64,000 bases of DNA, taken from the NCBI RefSeq assembly GCF_021458635.1, contig NZ_JAIRDQ010000006.1, forward strand, positions 187,105 through 251,104. The letters are read 5' to 3'. The stretch's first letter is position 1; every line of letters starts with the position of its first letter. A program made the translations under genes and the position numbers. Positions 53,214 through 61,116 of the stretch are shown piece after piece. Source of the stretch: Bradyrhizobium monzae. Its GTDB lineage: Bacteria > Pseudomonadota > Alphaproteobacteria > Rhizobiales > Xanthobacteraceae. The notes under the pieces were generated by a model. That model was not told the origin of the DNA. It did no database searches and saw only the letters and a list, made by a program, of their open reading frames with translations.

Positions 53214-54037
53214 GATGATCGCCTCACCGGCGGTTCGAGGGCGGCCCAGAGCCGCCGATAATGTTCTTCGAAGGCGGGATGGAAGCGTACCTCGTGCACC
53301 TCGCGCGGCCGCGGAATAGCGATGGGCTCGTCGAGCCTGATCTGGCAGGGACGCGACGAGAACACCAGGACGCGATCGGCGAGCGTGATCGCCTCGACGA
53401 TGTCGTGGGTCACGAACACCACCGTCTTGCGCCGTGCTGACCACAATTTGAGAAGCTCGGCCTGGAGTACCAGCTTGAGCTGGGCGTCGAGCGGCCCAAA
53501 CGGTTCGTCCATCAACAGCACGGGTGGATCGTAGATCAACGTGCGAGCGAGCATGGCGCGCTTGCGCATGCCGCCAGAGAGCTGGCTCGGATAATGCCGC
53601 TCGAAACCATCAAGACCGACTTGCACGATTAGCTCACGCACCCGGGCGGCGGTCTCCACGCGATCGATCTTGCGCAGCTCGAGCGGCACGGCGACGTTCT
53701 GCTCGACCGTCCGCCACGGCAGCAGGCTGTCATGCTGGGTGAGATAGCCGATCCCGGTATTGATGGCCGTAACAGGCGCGCCCTGGCACGTCACCGCACC
53801 CGCGCTCGGCCGATCAAGGCCGGCAAGCAGATTCAGCACGGTCGACTTGCCCGAACCGCTGGGGCCGACGATTGCGAGAAACTCGCCGCTTTGAAGCGAG
53901 ATATTCAGCCCGCTCAGCACCTCAACGCGACCGCTGCGCGAAGAGAAGGCCTTGCCGACACCGCGGAGCTCGACCGCGGGGGCGCGCTGCGCCTCGCCAT
54001 CTTGCGCAGGAACAACAGACAGGTGCGCCGATCTCAT
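53210..54037 (-). CDS. ABC transporter ATPase, SsuB/TauB type
   Basis: 275-residue ATP-binding protein. Walker A GPSGSGKSTVLNLLAGL, signature LSGGMRKRAMLARTL, Walker B VLLMDEPFGPLD and the H-loop VTHDIVEAI are intact. GGAGGCGAAGGCG precedes ATG 54037. Energises the adjoining NMT1-type importer. Confidence 0.94.
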   Translation of the reverse strand: MRSAHLSVVPAQDGEAQRAPAVELRGVGKAFSSRSGRVEVLSGLNISLQSGEFLAIVGPSGSGKSTVLNLLAGLDRPSAGAVTCQGAPVTAINTGIGYLTQHDSLLPWRTVEQNVAVPLELRKIDRVETAARVRELIVQVGLDGFERHYPSQLSGGMRKRAMLARTLIYDPPVLLMDEPFGPLDAQLKLVLQAELLKLWSARRKTVVFVTHDIVEAITLADRVLVFSSRPCQIRLDEPIAIPRPREVHEVRFHPAFEEHYRRLWAALEPPVRRSS

Positions 54038-54083
54038 CGCCTTCGCCTCCGCTGTGATTTTCTTGTTTATCGTCCCGATATTC

Positions 54084-54935
54084 TCAGACTTCTGCTGCGG
54101 CCCGCATCGCGAGTGCGCCGCTCGCCCCGCTGGCCCAAAGGTCGAGCGCGCGCCCGTCCCCCTTTCCTTCCAGGCGGAACGGCGAGCTCACGAACAGCGG
54201 CGAGACACCCCTGAATTCGAAGAATCTGAGCGGCTTACCGGCGTGCCGCTCCGCAAAGCCTTGTAGCAACGTCGCCGTCAGCGGTCCGTGCACGACGAGA
54301 TCGGGGTAATTCTCTTCCGACTGTGCGTAGGCCTGGTCGTAGTGGATGCGATGGCCGTTCGACGTCAGCGACGAATAGCGGAACAGCAGCACGGTATCGG
54401 GGCGAAACTCTTCGGACCACGCGCCATCCTGCGGAGAGGGCGCCGCCGCAGGCCCAGGAGATCCCGGCGCGGCCGCCTCGCGATAGACGATGTCCTGCTC
54501 CTCGGTGATGCATGGCGCACTATCGCAGGCAATGCTGTGGCTGACGGTGACGAACACCAGCCTGCCGGCACGGCCGGATTTGGCTTCGACCTTCAGGATC
54601 GTGCTCTCGCGCACGCCTTCGCCACCGACGGTCAGCGGCTTGTGGTAAGTGAGCCGCCCACCGGCCCACATCCGACGCGGCAGCGAGACCGGCGGCAGGA
54701 ATCCGCCGCGCTTGGGATGTCCATCCGTTCCCAACTCCTGCCGCGGCACGAAGCGGTTGAAGAAAATCCAGTGCCAGCCCGGCGGCAAGGCGGCACCCAG
54801 CGCGTGATGCCCTTCCACGCCGAGCGTGGCGGCCAGCGCAGCGACGCGATCCGGCGCAATGCGCTCGCGGATCGTTTCCTTGCGACCGACCCAGGCCTGC
54901 CAGTCCTCGTCAGCCAATGTCGCGCTCTCGCTCAT
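54084..54935 (-). CDS. MaoC/HTD2-type acyl-CoA dehydratase (mesaconyl-C4-CoA hydratase-like)
   Basis: 283-residue double hot-dog protein with an FAS1-type N-terminal dehydratase half and a C-terminal half. The latter includes FRYSSLTSNGHRIHYDQAYAQ, in which Asn-x5-Asp and His form the hydratase motif. Close family relations include mesaconyl-C4-CoA hydratase and itaconyl-CoA hydratase, which hydrate an enoyl-CoA to a hydroxyacyl-CoA. Placed after the CoA-transferase pair in one operon. Product could feed the CitE-like lyase. Confidence 0.85.
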   Translation of the reverse strand: MSESATLADEDWQAWVGRKETIRERIAPDRVAALAATLGVEGHHALGAALPPGWHWIFFNRFVPRQELGTDGHPKRGGFLPPVSLPRRMWAGGRLTYHKPLTVGGEGVRESTILKVEAKSGRAGRLVFVTVSHSIACDSAPCITEEQDIVYREAAAPGSPGPAAAPSPQDGAWSEEFRPDTVLLFRYSSLTSNGHRIHYDQAYAQSEENYPDLVVHGPLTATLLQGFAERHAGKPLRFFEFRGVSPLFVSSPFRLEGKGDGRALDLWASGASGALAMRAAAEV

Positions 54936-54958
54936 GACGGCAACTCCACTTCAAGCGT

Positions 54959-56149
54959 TCAGTAAATCACCTGCTGGTCGATCAGCACGTCGCGGTCCTC
55001 GCGGCTGAGGCCGAGCAGCTCGCCGAACACGTAGTCCTCGTCCTCGCCGAGGCGCGGCGTCCCGCGCGTCATGCCGACCTCCGATTTCGAGAAGCGGATC
55101 GGCGCCTTCAGCGCAGCGCGCTCCCGTCCGGTCGTATCCTCGACGTCGACGACGGTCCCGCGCTCGCGCAGATGCCGATCATGCGCGATGTCCTTCATGT
55201 TGCAGGAGATATGCGCGGCAATTCCGGCGGCCTGGAGCTTCCGCTCGGCTTCACCGGCCTCGTGCGTCATCGTCCAATGCTCGATCTCGCCATACAGCAC
55301 CCGCCGGTGCGTGTGCCTGTTAGCCTCGGTCTCGAACCGGGGATCGGACAGCAGATGCGGCGCATCGATCAGCTTCGCCAGGCGCCGCCATTCGTCGTCG
55401 GTCCTGACGGCAATGGTCAGCCAGCGATCCTCTTCGCGGGTTCGGAACACGCCATGCGGCGCCATGCGCAGATGGTCATTGCCGATACGCGCGGGCTCGC
55501 CTCCCGCGGCGGCAAACAGCAAGGCTTCGCCGACCAGCGAACAGGCCACCTCGCGCGCGCTTATATCGACATGTCCACCGCGCCCGGTCTGGCGCAACCG
55601 ATAGACCGCGGCGACCGCGGCCATGGCGGCGTTCATGCCGACGCTGTGATCCATTGCGTGGCGCATCTCGATCGGCGGCCCGTCCTCATAGCCGGTGAGA
55701 TAGCCGAGCGCGCCCCAGGCACCGAACAGTGGCGCGTATCCGGCGAAATGCGAATCCGGCCCGCTCTGCCCCGAGGACGACACCGACACCATCACCACGG
55801 ACGGCTTCAGCGCGGCGATCTCATCATAACCGAGGCCGAGCCGCTCCATTACGCCGGGCCGAAAGCTCTCGCAGACAAGGTCACTGACGCCGACGAGCTT
55901 CTTGGCCAGTGCGATGCCCTTGGCATCCTTCAGATTGATACGCACCGACAGCTTGTTGGACGCAACCTGATCGAAACTCGCAGGCCCCATCCGGCCATAG
56001 ACCGGGTGCGGCTTGCGGAAGATATCCGGCCGTGCGGCACTTTCGATCTTGATGCATTCCGCGCCGAGCTGCGACAGCATGTGGGTACAGAACGGCCCTG
56101 CGGCGTGCAGGGTGAAATCGGCGATGCGGACTCCGGCAAGCGGCTTCAT
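54959..56149 (-). CDS. Class III (CaiB/BaiF) CoA-transferase, catalytic-type subunit
   Basis: 396-residue CaiB/BaiF protein. KPLAGVRIADFTLHAAGPFCTHMLSQLGAECIKIE is the CoA-contacting N terminus, and EMRHAMDHSVGMNAAMAA places a candidate catalytic Asp at residue 167, equivalent in place to Asp169 of formyl-CoA transferase. The ATG overlaps the stop of the second CoA-transferase gene (4 nt). Transfers CoA between acyl-CoA and a free carboxylate. Confidence 0.9.
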   Translation of the reverse strand: MKPLAGVRIADFTLHAAGPFCTHMLSQLGAECIKIESAARPDIFRKPHPVYGRMGPASFDQVASNKLSVRINLKDAKGIALAKKLVGVSDLVCESFRPGVMERLGLGYDEIAALKPSVVMVSVSSSGQSGPDSHFAGYAPLFGAWGALGYLTGYEDGPPIEMRHAMDHSVGMNAAMAAVAAVYRLRQTGRGGHVDISAREVACSLVGEALLFAAAGGEPARIGNDHLRMAPHGVFRTREEDRWLTIAVRTDDEWRRLAKLIDAPHLLSDPRFETEANRHTHRRVLYGEIEHWTMTHEAGEAERKLQAAGIAAHISCNMKDIAHDRHLRERGTVVDVEDTTGRERAALKAPIRFSKSEVGMTRGTPRLGEDEDYVFGELLGLSREDRDVLIDQQVIY

Positions 56150-57345
56150 GAGGCCTCCGCGACAATTGCCGGCCGTTCGCGATGGCGCCTGGCCATTAGC
56201 AAGTTCTGATGTTCACCCAGCCGGGGCGGCCCCGCGCGCAAGGGCAGCGCTGTGCCGTCGAGATGAAAAGGCGTCGACAACACCGGCAGACGACCTGCGC
56301 CCGGAATCTCGACCGGCTGAAACAAATGCCGCGCCGCCTCATGCGGGTCGGACAGCACCTCGGCGGGTCTGGCATATTTCGCCATGGGAACACCCAGCGC
56401 CTGGGCCCGCGCGACGACATCCGCGGTCCGTTGTTCAAGTGCCCAGGCCCGAACCTCGCGGTTGATCTCTGTGCCGCGCCGGCTGCGCTCCAGCGAGTCC
56501 GACAGCGCGGGATCGAGCATCCAGTCGGGACGTCCCATCAATTCGATCAGACCGCCCCACTGCCGCTCCTCGAGCGTCAGCAGCTCGACATAGCCGTCGG
56601 CGCATTCCAGCACGCCACCGTATTTGAAAGAGCGCGTGCTGCGATGCTCCAGCGAGCCATCGCCGAAGCGCTGCAGCGCGAATGCGCCGACCGCGAGCGC
56701 GGCATCCTGGATCGAGACGTCGACGCTTTCCGCGCCGCCTTGCGCGCGGCCGACCAGCGCGGACAACGCGCCCAATGCGGCGACCACGCCACCCTGATAT
56801 TCGGCGAAATGACCGTAGACCTTCAGCGGCGGACGTTCGGGAAAGAGTTCGGCCGCAAGACCGTTGGGCAACAGAAAGCCCTCGCCGGAGGCATGGATCA
56901 GATTGATCTCTTCGGCCTGCCAGTCCGCTTTCGGTCCCACGGCACCGAACGGCAACACTGACACATCGATCAGCCTAGGATAGCGCGCCCGGAGGGTCTG
57001 TTCGTCCAGATCGAGCTTTACACGCTCATCAGGGCGAAGATCATGGATAAGGACGTCAGCCTCGTCCAGCAGCGCGGACAATTCCACCCGGCCGGCCGGA
57101 TTCGTCAGATCGCAGGTGATACTTTTCTTGCCTGCGGCCAGAAACGCGAACAGCGTACTCGCTTCATAGGCCGGTGGAAGCAACGGTGGCTCACGGCGAA
57201 GCGGATGGCCTTGCGGCGGCTCGACGAGAACCGTCTCGGCACCGAGCGTGCAGAGCAGCCGGCCGGCATGGGTCGCCGCAACACCGCGCGAGATCTCGAC
57301 GGCAATGGCGCCTGCGAGCGGAGGCGCAGCAGCCTCGTCCGTCAT
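56146..57345 (-). CDS. Class III CoA-transferase-like partner, Glu in place of catalytic Asp
   Basis: 399-residue CaiB/BaiF protein. GAIAVEISRGVAATHAGRLLCTLGAETVLVEPP aligns to the N-terminal family signature. At the active-site segment HFAEYQGGVVAALGALSAL residue 182 is Glu where the partner has Asp167. Adjacent, overlapping and similar in length, so I infer a heteromeric transferase like BbsEF, in which one subunit lacks the catalytic Asp. Confidence 0.82.
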   Translation of the reverse strand: MTDEAAAPPLAGAIAVEISRGVAATHAGRLLCTLGAETVLVEPPQGHPLRREPPLLPPAYEASTLFAFLAAGKKSITCDLTNPAGRVELSALLDEADVLIHDLRPDERVKLDLDEQTLRARYPRLIDVSVLPFGAVGPKADWQAEEINLIHASGEGFLLPNGLAAELFPERPPLKVYGHFAEYQGGVVAALGALSALVGRAQGGAESVDVSIQDAALAVGAFALQRFGDGSLEHRSTRSFKYGGVLECADGYVELLTLEERQWGGLIELMGRPDWMLDPALSDSLERSRRGTEINREVRAWALEQRTADVVARAQALGVPMAKYARPAEVLSDPHEAARHLFQPVEIPGAGRLPVLSTPFHLDGTALPLRAGPPRLGEHQNLLMARRHRERPAIVAEAS

Positions 57346-57428
57346 GGCAACGCTTCCTCTTGTTGTTCTTGGTTGGGTCCGAAGCGTGGCGCACCACGCT
57401 TCGGTTCTTGTCCGGGCTCGAACAGGCT

Positions 57429-58640
57429 TCAGCGGACGGCCGGCAGTTCCAGCTCGAGCCCCGCTCCGTCGAAGAACACGCGGTTCTTTACGTCGCGCGA
57501 GGGCAGCATCACGGTGGCAAGGCCCGGCGTGGTCAGTTCGCCGCGCTGGTTCTCACCCCAGATCTCGAGATCGACCAATGCAAAGCCATCCTTGACGTAC
57601 TTCTTACTCACCTTGCCCTTGCACCAGGTGGAGTCGCCCATGGTGTTGAAGCGCCGCATCTCGGTGCGCACGCGCTTGAGGAAGGCGGCATCGCCCATCC
57701 AGTTGCTGACGAGGCTGGCGAGCCATGACGAACGCTGCGGACCGTAATCATAGGTGCCGGGCACGCCGACTTCCTTGGCCACGGATTCGCGGTGATGCCC
57801 GATACCGGTATATTCGATCCCGCCGCCGGCCTCCGGATTGCGGAAGAAATGACCCGGGTGCTTGACGGCGGACTTCAGCACGATGCCGTGGGTGTGACCG
57901 CGACCACAGCCCACCAGGAAGCCCATCGTGTCCATCAGCGAGAGCGGTCCACGCACGATCGGCGGCAACTCATCGCCTTCGTTGACGTCTTCGAAGTAGC
58001 GCATCGTCGTGCCGCGAATCCGCTCGTCCTCCTTCAGGATGGCCTCATCGAGCGCCGCGAATTCTTCGGCTGTGTATTCGTACGGCTTGACGTCCTTGTA
58101 CTTACCGGCGTCGCGCGCCGCTTTGCGCTCGTGGCGGGTGCAGGTGCCGAGCGCACGGGCGACCATTTCGCCGCGCTGGTTGGAGTAGGTGGCCTCGACA
58201 TATTGCAACACGAGGCGGCCGGAGAATTTGCTCTCCTTGACCTCGATGCCAACCACGCGCTCGATCGCGGTGATGCGGTCGCCCGAGCGGATATGGCGGA
58301 ACAGCTCCCAATCATTGCCCGCGTAGAAGCCGTGGACGCCGGGAAGACCCCAGCGGGTACGACCGATCCAACCGAACGCCATCGGGAACATCGGATGGGC
58401 GACGTTGGTGCCATAGCGGCTCTGGCGGCCGTGCTCGGAGTCACGATAGAGCGGATTGAGATCACCGATGCCGTTGCAGAAATTGCGGATGGTATCTTCA
58501 GTCGCGTCCTGGAGATACGGTCCCTCCGGGCGGAGCTGAAGGCCAATCATGCCCCGCGCCTGCGCGATCGCTTCGTCGGTGATCTTGCCTTCCGCCGGGG
58601 CGTGGCCGACCTCTTTTTCCTTTTCCATCACGTCTGACAT
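57429..58640 (-). CDS. FAS1-like/MaoC double hot-dog dehydratase
   Basis: 403-residue protein. The N-terminal FAS1-like dehydratase half contains FCNGIGDLNPLYRDSEHGRQSRYG and the C-terminal half VLKSAVKHPGHFFRNPEAGGGIEY... and WMGDAAFLKRVRTEMRRFNTMGDSTWCKGKVSKKYV. ATG 58640 is chosen because GGAGACGAAC precedes it; the TTG upstream is less likely. Together with the gene at 54084 it gives two enoyl-CoA hydratase-type enzymes in one operon. Confidence 0.85.
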   Translation of the reverse strand: MSDVMEKEKEVGHAPAEGKITDEAIAQARGMIGLQLRPEGPYLQDATEDTIRNFCNGIGDLNPLYRDSEHGRQSRYGTNVAHPMFPMAFGWIGRTRWGLPGVHGFYAGNDWELFRHIRSGDRITAIERVVGIEVKESKFSGRLVLQYVEATYSNQRGEMVARALGTCTRHERKAARDAGKYKDVKPYEYTAEEFAALDEAILKEDERIRGTTMRYFEDVNEGDELPPIVRGPLSLMDTMGFLVGCGRGHTHGIVLKSAVKHPGHFFRNPEAGGGIEYTGIGHHRESVAKEVGVPGTYDYGPQRSSWLASLVSNWMGDAAFLKRVRTEMRRFNTMGDSTWCKGKVSKKYVKDGFALVDLEIWGENQRGELTTPGLATVMLPSRDVKNRVFFDGAGLELELPAVR

Positions 58641-58674
58641 GTTCGTCTCCAATTCCTGTACGAGTTGAGTTTTG

Positions 58675-59565
58675 CTAGGCTGCTGGTTTCATGGCGCGGG
58701 CCAACGCTGAAGCGGCGGCAGAGGCGAGGCCGTCGAGATCACGCGCGATCACGACACCGGCGCGATCGAGCGCCTCGACCTTGGCCATCCAGGTTTCGGC
58801 GTAAGAGCCGATCATCGCGGCGGCGTGTCCCATCTTCTTGCCGGCGGGCGCAGTGCGGCCGACCAGCAGAGCTGCCGACGGTTTTGCATCGGACCGCTTG
58901 GCGTATTCGGCGACAGCATATTCCTCTGAGCCGCCGATCTCGCCGAGATAGATGATGGCGCGCGTCTCCGGATCATCGTGGAATAGCGCGATTGCTTCCG
59001 CCGCGTTGACGCCGCGTACGGGGTCACCGCCGATGCCGATGACACTGGTCTGGCCGAGACCGGCCGAGGACAGGCGGAAGCAGGCTTCGTAGGACAGAGA
59101 GCCGCTGCGCGATATCACACCGATCGGACCGGGCGCGTAGCAGAACGAGGGCATGAAGCCGAGCTTGGCCTTGCCAGGCGAGATCAGGCCGGGCGAGTTC
59201 GGCCCGACCAGATGTGCACCATGATCGAGCGCGGCTGCGCGCATTTCCATCGCGTCCAGAACCGGTAGACCGTCGCCGGGATAGGCGACCAGCGGGCAGC
59301 CGGCTTCGATCGTCTCCAGCACCGCATCGAGCGCAACGACGGCCGGCACATAGACCAGCGCCGCATTGGCGCGGGTTTCCTCAATCGCGGCCGCAACGCT
59401 GGAGAACACGGGAACGCCTTCGATGGTCTGGCCGCTACGCCCCGTAGCCACGCCGGCAACGACCTTCGTATGGCTTTGCGCGAGATCCTTTACGGAGAAC
59501 GTGCCGAACTTGCCGGTGATGCCGACGATCAGGACGCGGGCATCGGCATCGAGGAGAATGCTCAT
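58675..59565 (-). CDS. Acyl-CoA ligase alpha subunit, SucD/MtkB-like
   Basis: 296-residue ligase alpha chain. The CoA-binding Rossmann start is VLIVGITGKFGTFSVKD, and the phosphohistidine is in GRTAPAGKKMGHAAAMIGSYAETWMAK. ATG overlaps the beta-chain stop (ATGA). With the beta subunit it makes an NDP-forming CoA ligase for succinate, malate or a similar dicarboxylate; the specificity cannot be read. Confidence 0.92.
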   Translation of the reverse strand: MSILLDADARVLIVGITGKFGTFSVKDLAQSHTKVVAGVATGRSGQTIEGVPVFSSVAAAIEETRANAALVYVPAVVALDAVLETIEAGCPLVAYPGDGLPVLDAMEMRAAALDHGAHLVGPNSPGLISPGKAKLGFMPSFCYAPGPIGVISRSGSLSYEACFRLSSAGLGQTSVIGIGGDPVRGVNAAEAIALFHDDPETRAIIYLGEIGGSEEYAVAEYAKRSDAKPSAALLVGRTAPAGKKMGHAAAMIGSYAETWMAKVEALDRAGVVIARDLDGLASAAASALARAMKPAA

Positions 59566-60689
59566 GACTGCGCTCCCGCCACTCTCTTGACGATATCCGC
59601 GACCGCCGTCTCCAGCGTCGCGTGGTTCTGACGGCCGGCCTCACGGAGGATGGTGGTGGCAAGATCGCTGCGTGTGCCGTTCAACCGCAGCGTCACCGGC
59701 TTCGCCGAGGTCCGCCTCGCCAGAAGCTCGACGAGCGTTTTCGCGACACGATCGGTGTGCAGACCGCCGCCGAACATGCTCACCAGAATGCCCTTTACGT
59801 TCGGCGCGCGATCGAGGAGATCGAAGGCGAGGCCAAAGCCCGCCGGCGTTGGTTTGCCGCTGACATCGAGAAAGCAGGCCGGCTGCGCGCCGGCGCCATC
59901 GATCGCGTCCATCGCGGCCATCGTCATGCCTGCGCCGCCCGAGATCAGCCCGATCTCGCCGTCGAGCCAGACCAGCATCAGATTGGCTTCTTCGCAGAGG
60001 CGGATGTCGCGCTCTGCCTTGTCACGCGACGCTGCGATGGCGGATGCCGTGGCGCCCTTGCGGAAGGCCGCCGCTTCATCGAGGACGATCTTGGCGTCCG
60101 CGGCGATCAACGCGCCATCCTTGGCAACGACCAGCGGATTGATCTCGACCGTCGTGCATTCGTTCGCCTGCGCAATTTCGAGCAACCGGCGCGCCGTGGA
60201 GATGACGCGTTCGCGCACCTTCGGATCGCTCTCGACCGGCTCCAGCAGTGCGCGGAAGGCATGAGCGCGAAAATTGCGGGCGAGCCCGACCGGGTAGCTC
60301 AGCGGCGGCGGCCCGTCCTCGATGTTGACGCCGCCGCGCGGCGAATAGAGCACATTGAAGCCGCCGACCCGGCTGTCGATCGCGACGGCGAGATAGAGTT
60401 CGCGCTCGATGTCGAGCCAGCTCTCGACCAGAACGGACGATGGCGCCTCGCCGGCGAACCGCATTCCCACGATCGCATCGAAGGCCGTTTCGAGCTCGGC
60501 AGCCGAGTTCGCCTTGCGAATGCCGCCGGCCTTACCTCGGCCGCCGGCAGAAACCTGCGCCTTCACGGCCACGGGGAGCGCGAGACGACAGGCCCTCGCT
60601 TCGTCGAGGGAGCGCAATTCCTGACTGGGAGGGGTGGCGATGGCGGCGCTGCGGAGCAGAGCCTTGCCTTGGGCTTCTGTGACTAACAT
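59562..60689 (-). CDS. Acyl-CoA ligase beta subunit, SucC/MtkA-like (ATP-grasp)
   Basis: 375-residue ATP-grasp ligase subunit. VAVKAQVSAGGRGKAGGIRKA is the ATP-grasp nucleotide loop, TTVEINPLVVAKDGALIAADAKIVLD the metal/ATP site and GGAGMTMAAMDAIDGAGAQPACFLDVSGKPT the CoA ligase domain. The ATG at 60689 overlaps the GntR palindrome and has no SD, so a leaderless mRNA is inferred. An in-frame ATG at 60698 would add three residues. First gene of a nine-gene operon. Confidence 0.9.
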   Translation of the reverse strand: MLVTEAQGKALLRSAAIATPPSQELRSLDEARACRLALPVAVKAQVSAGGRGKAGGIRKANSAAELETAFDAIVGMRFAGEAPSSVLVESWLDIERELYLAVAIDSRVGGFNVLYSPRGGVNIEDGPPPLSYPVGLARNFRAHAFRALLEPVESDPKVRERVISTARRLLEIAQANECTTVEINPLVVAKDGALIAADAKIVLDEAAAFRKGATASAIAASRDKAERDIRLCEEANLMLVWLDGEIGLISGGAGMTMAAMDAIDGAGAQPACFLDVSGKPTPAGFGLAFDLLDRAPNVKGILVSMFGGGLHTDRVAKTLVELLARRTSAKPVTLRLNGTRSDLATTILREAGRQNHATLETAVADIVKRVAGAQS

Positions 60690-60724
60690 AGAATGCATAA
60701 TGCATTCTATTTGATGACGGTCAA
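60687..60724 (-). promoter_or_regulatory. GntR operator 3 and leaderless promoter of the SucCD-like operon
   Basis: A 23-bp perfect palindrome (60688-60710, core AATGCAT-A-ATGCATT) includes the start codon. TTGACC at 60724-60719 is followed 16 bp later by CATTAT (60702-60697), placing the transcription start at or within a base of the ATG at 60689. Confidence 0.65.
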
Positions 60725-61116
60725 CACCTCGTTTGAGCGATCTTCGCATGCGCGGGCGAGGAAATAGGCGAAAATCAGCAAAATCCGAGCGGTGCAGCAA
60801 GTCACCACCACTTCATCGCCTTCAGATAATGCATTTTTTATCGTATGCGGATGGCCTCGTCAGGCCTGAGGCCGCCTCGATCGCGCAATCGCCTCTGTCT
60901 GAAGGGGTCCTCAGCCGGGCTAACCAAGAAAAAGGGCTCCGAGGCCAGATCGGCCGCGGAGCCCAAGTCGAGGGAGGACGCCCTGAGGGCGCCGGCGATC
61001 TCATCGACCGCCGCTAGTCTCCAGAAGACCGGTTGCGGCTCTGGAGATTGGAGACGGCGCATTCGCGCCGCTCTATTCGCGAGATGAGTCGTGGCGCCGA
61101 CCAGCGGCTGCGCACC
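60725..61116. other. Intergenic region between the two right-hand operons
   Basis: No gene recognised. Contains a lone AATGCATT half-site at 60828-60835 and the terminator at 60934-60964 of the upstream aldehyde dehydrogenase operon. Confidence 0.5.
60927..60964 (-). terminator. Rho-independent terminator of the aldehyde dehydrogenase operon
   Basis: On the minus strand a GGGCTCCG...CGGAGCCC stem (with GGCC/GGCC inner stem and one mismatch) is followed by TTTTTCTT. It lies 153 bp after the dehydrogenase stop. Confidence 0.8.

Noticed and set aside
60828..60835. AATGCATT, half of the GntR motif upstream of operator 3
   Set aside because: Only one half-site; the second arm is not conserved. 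Could be a weak auxiliary site but not listed as an operator.
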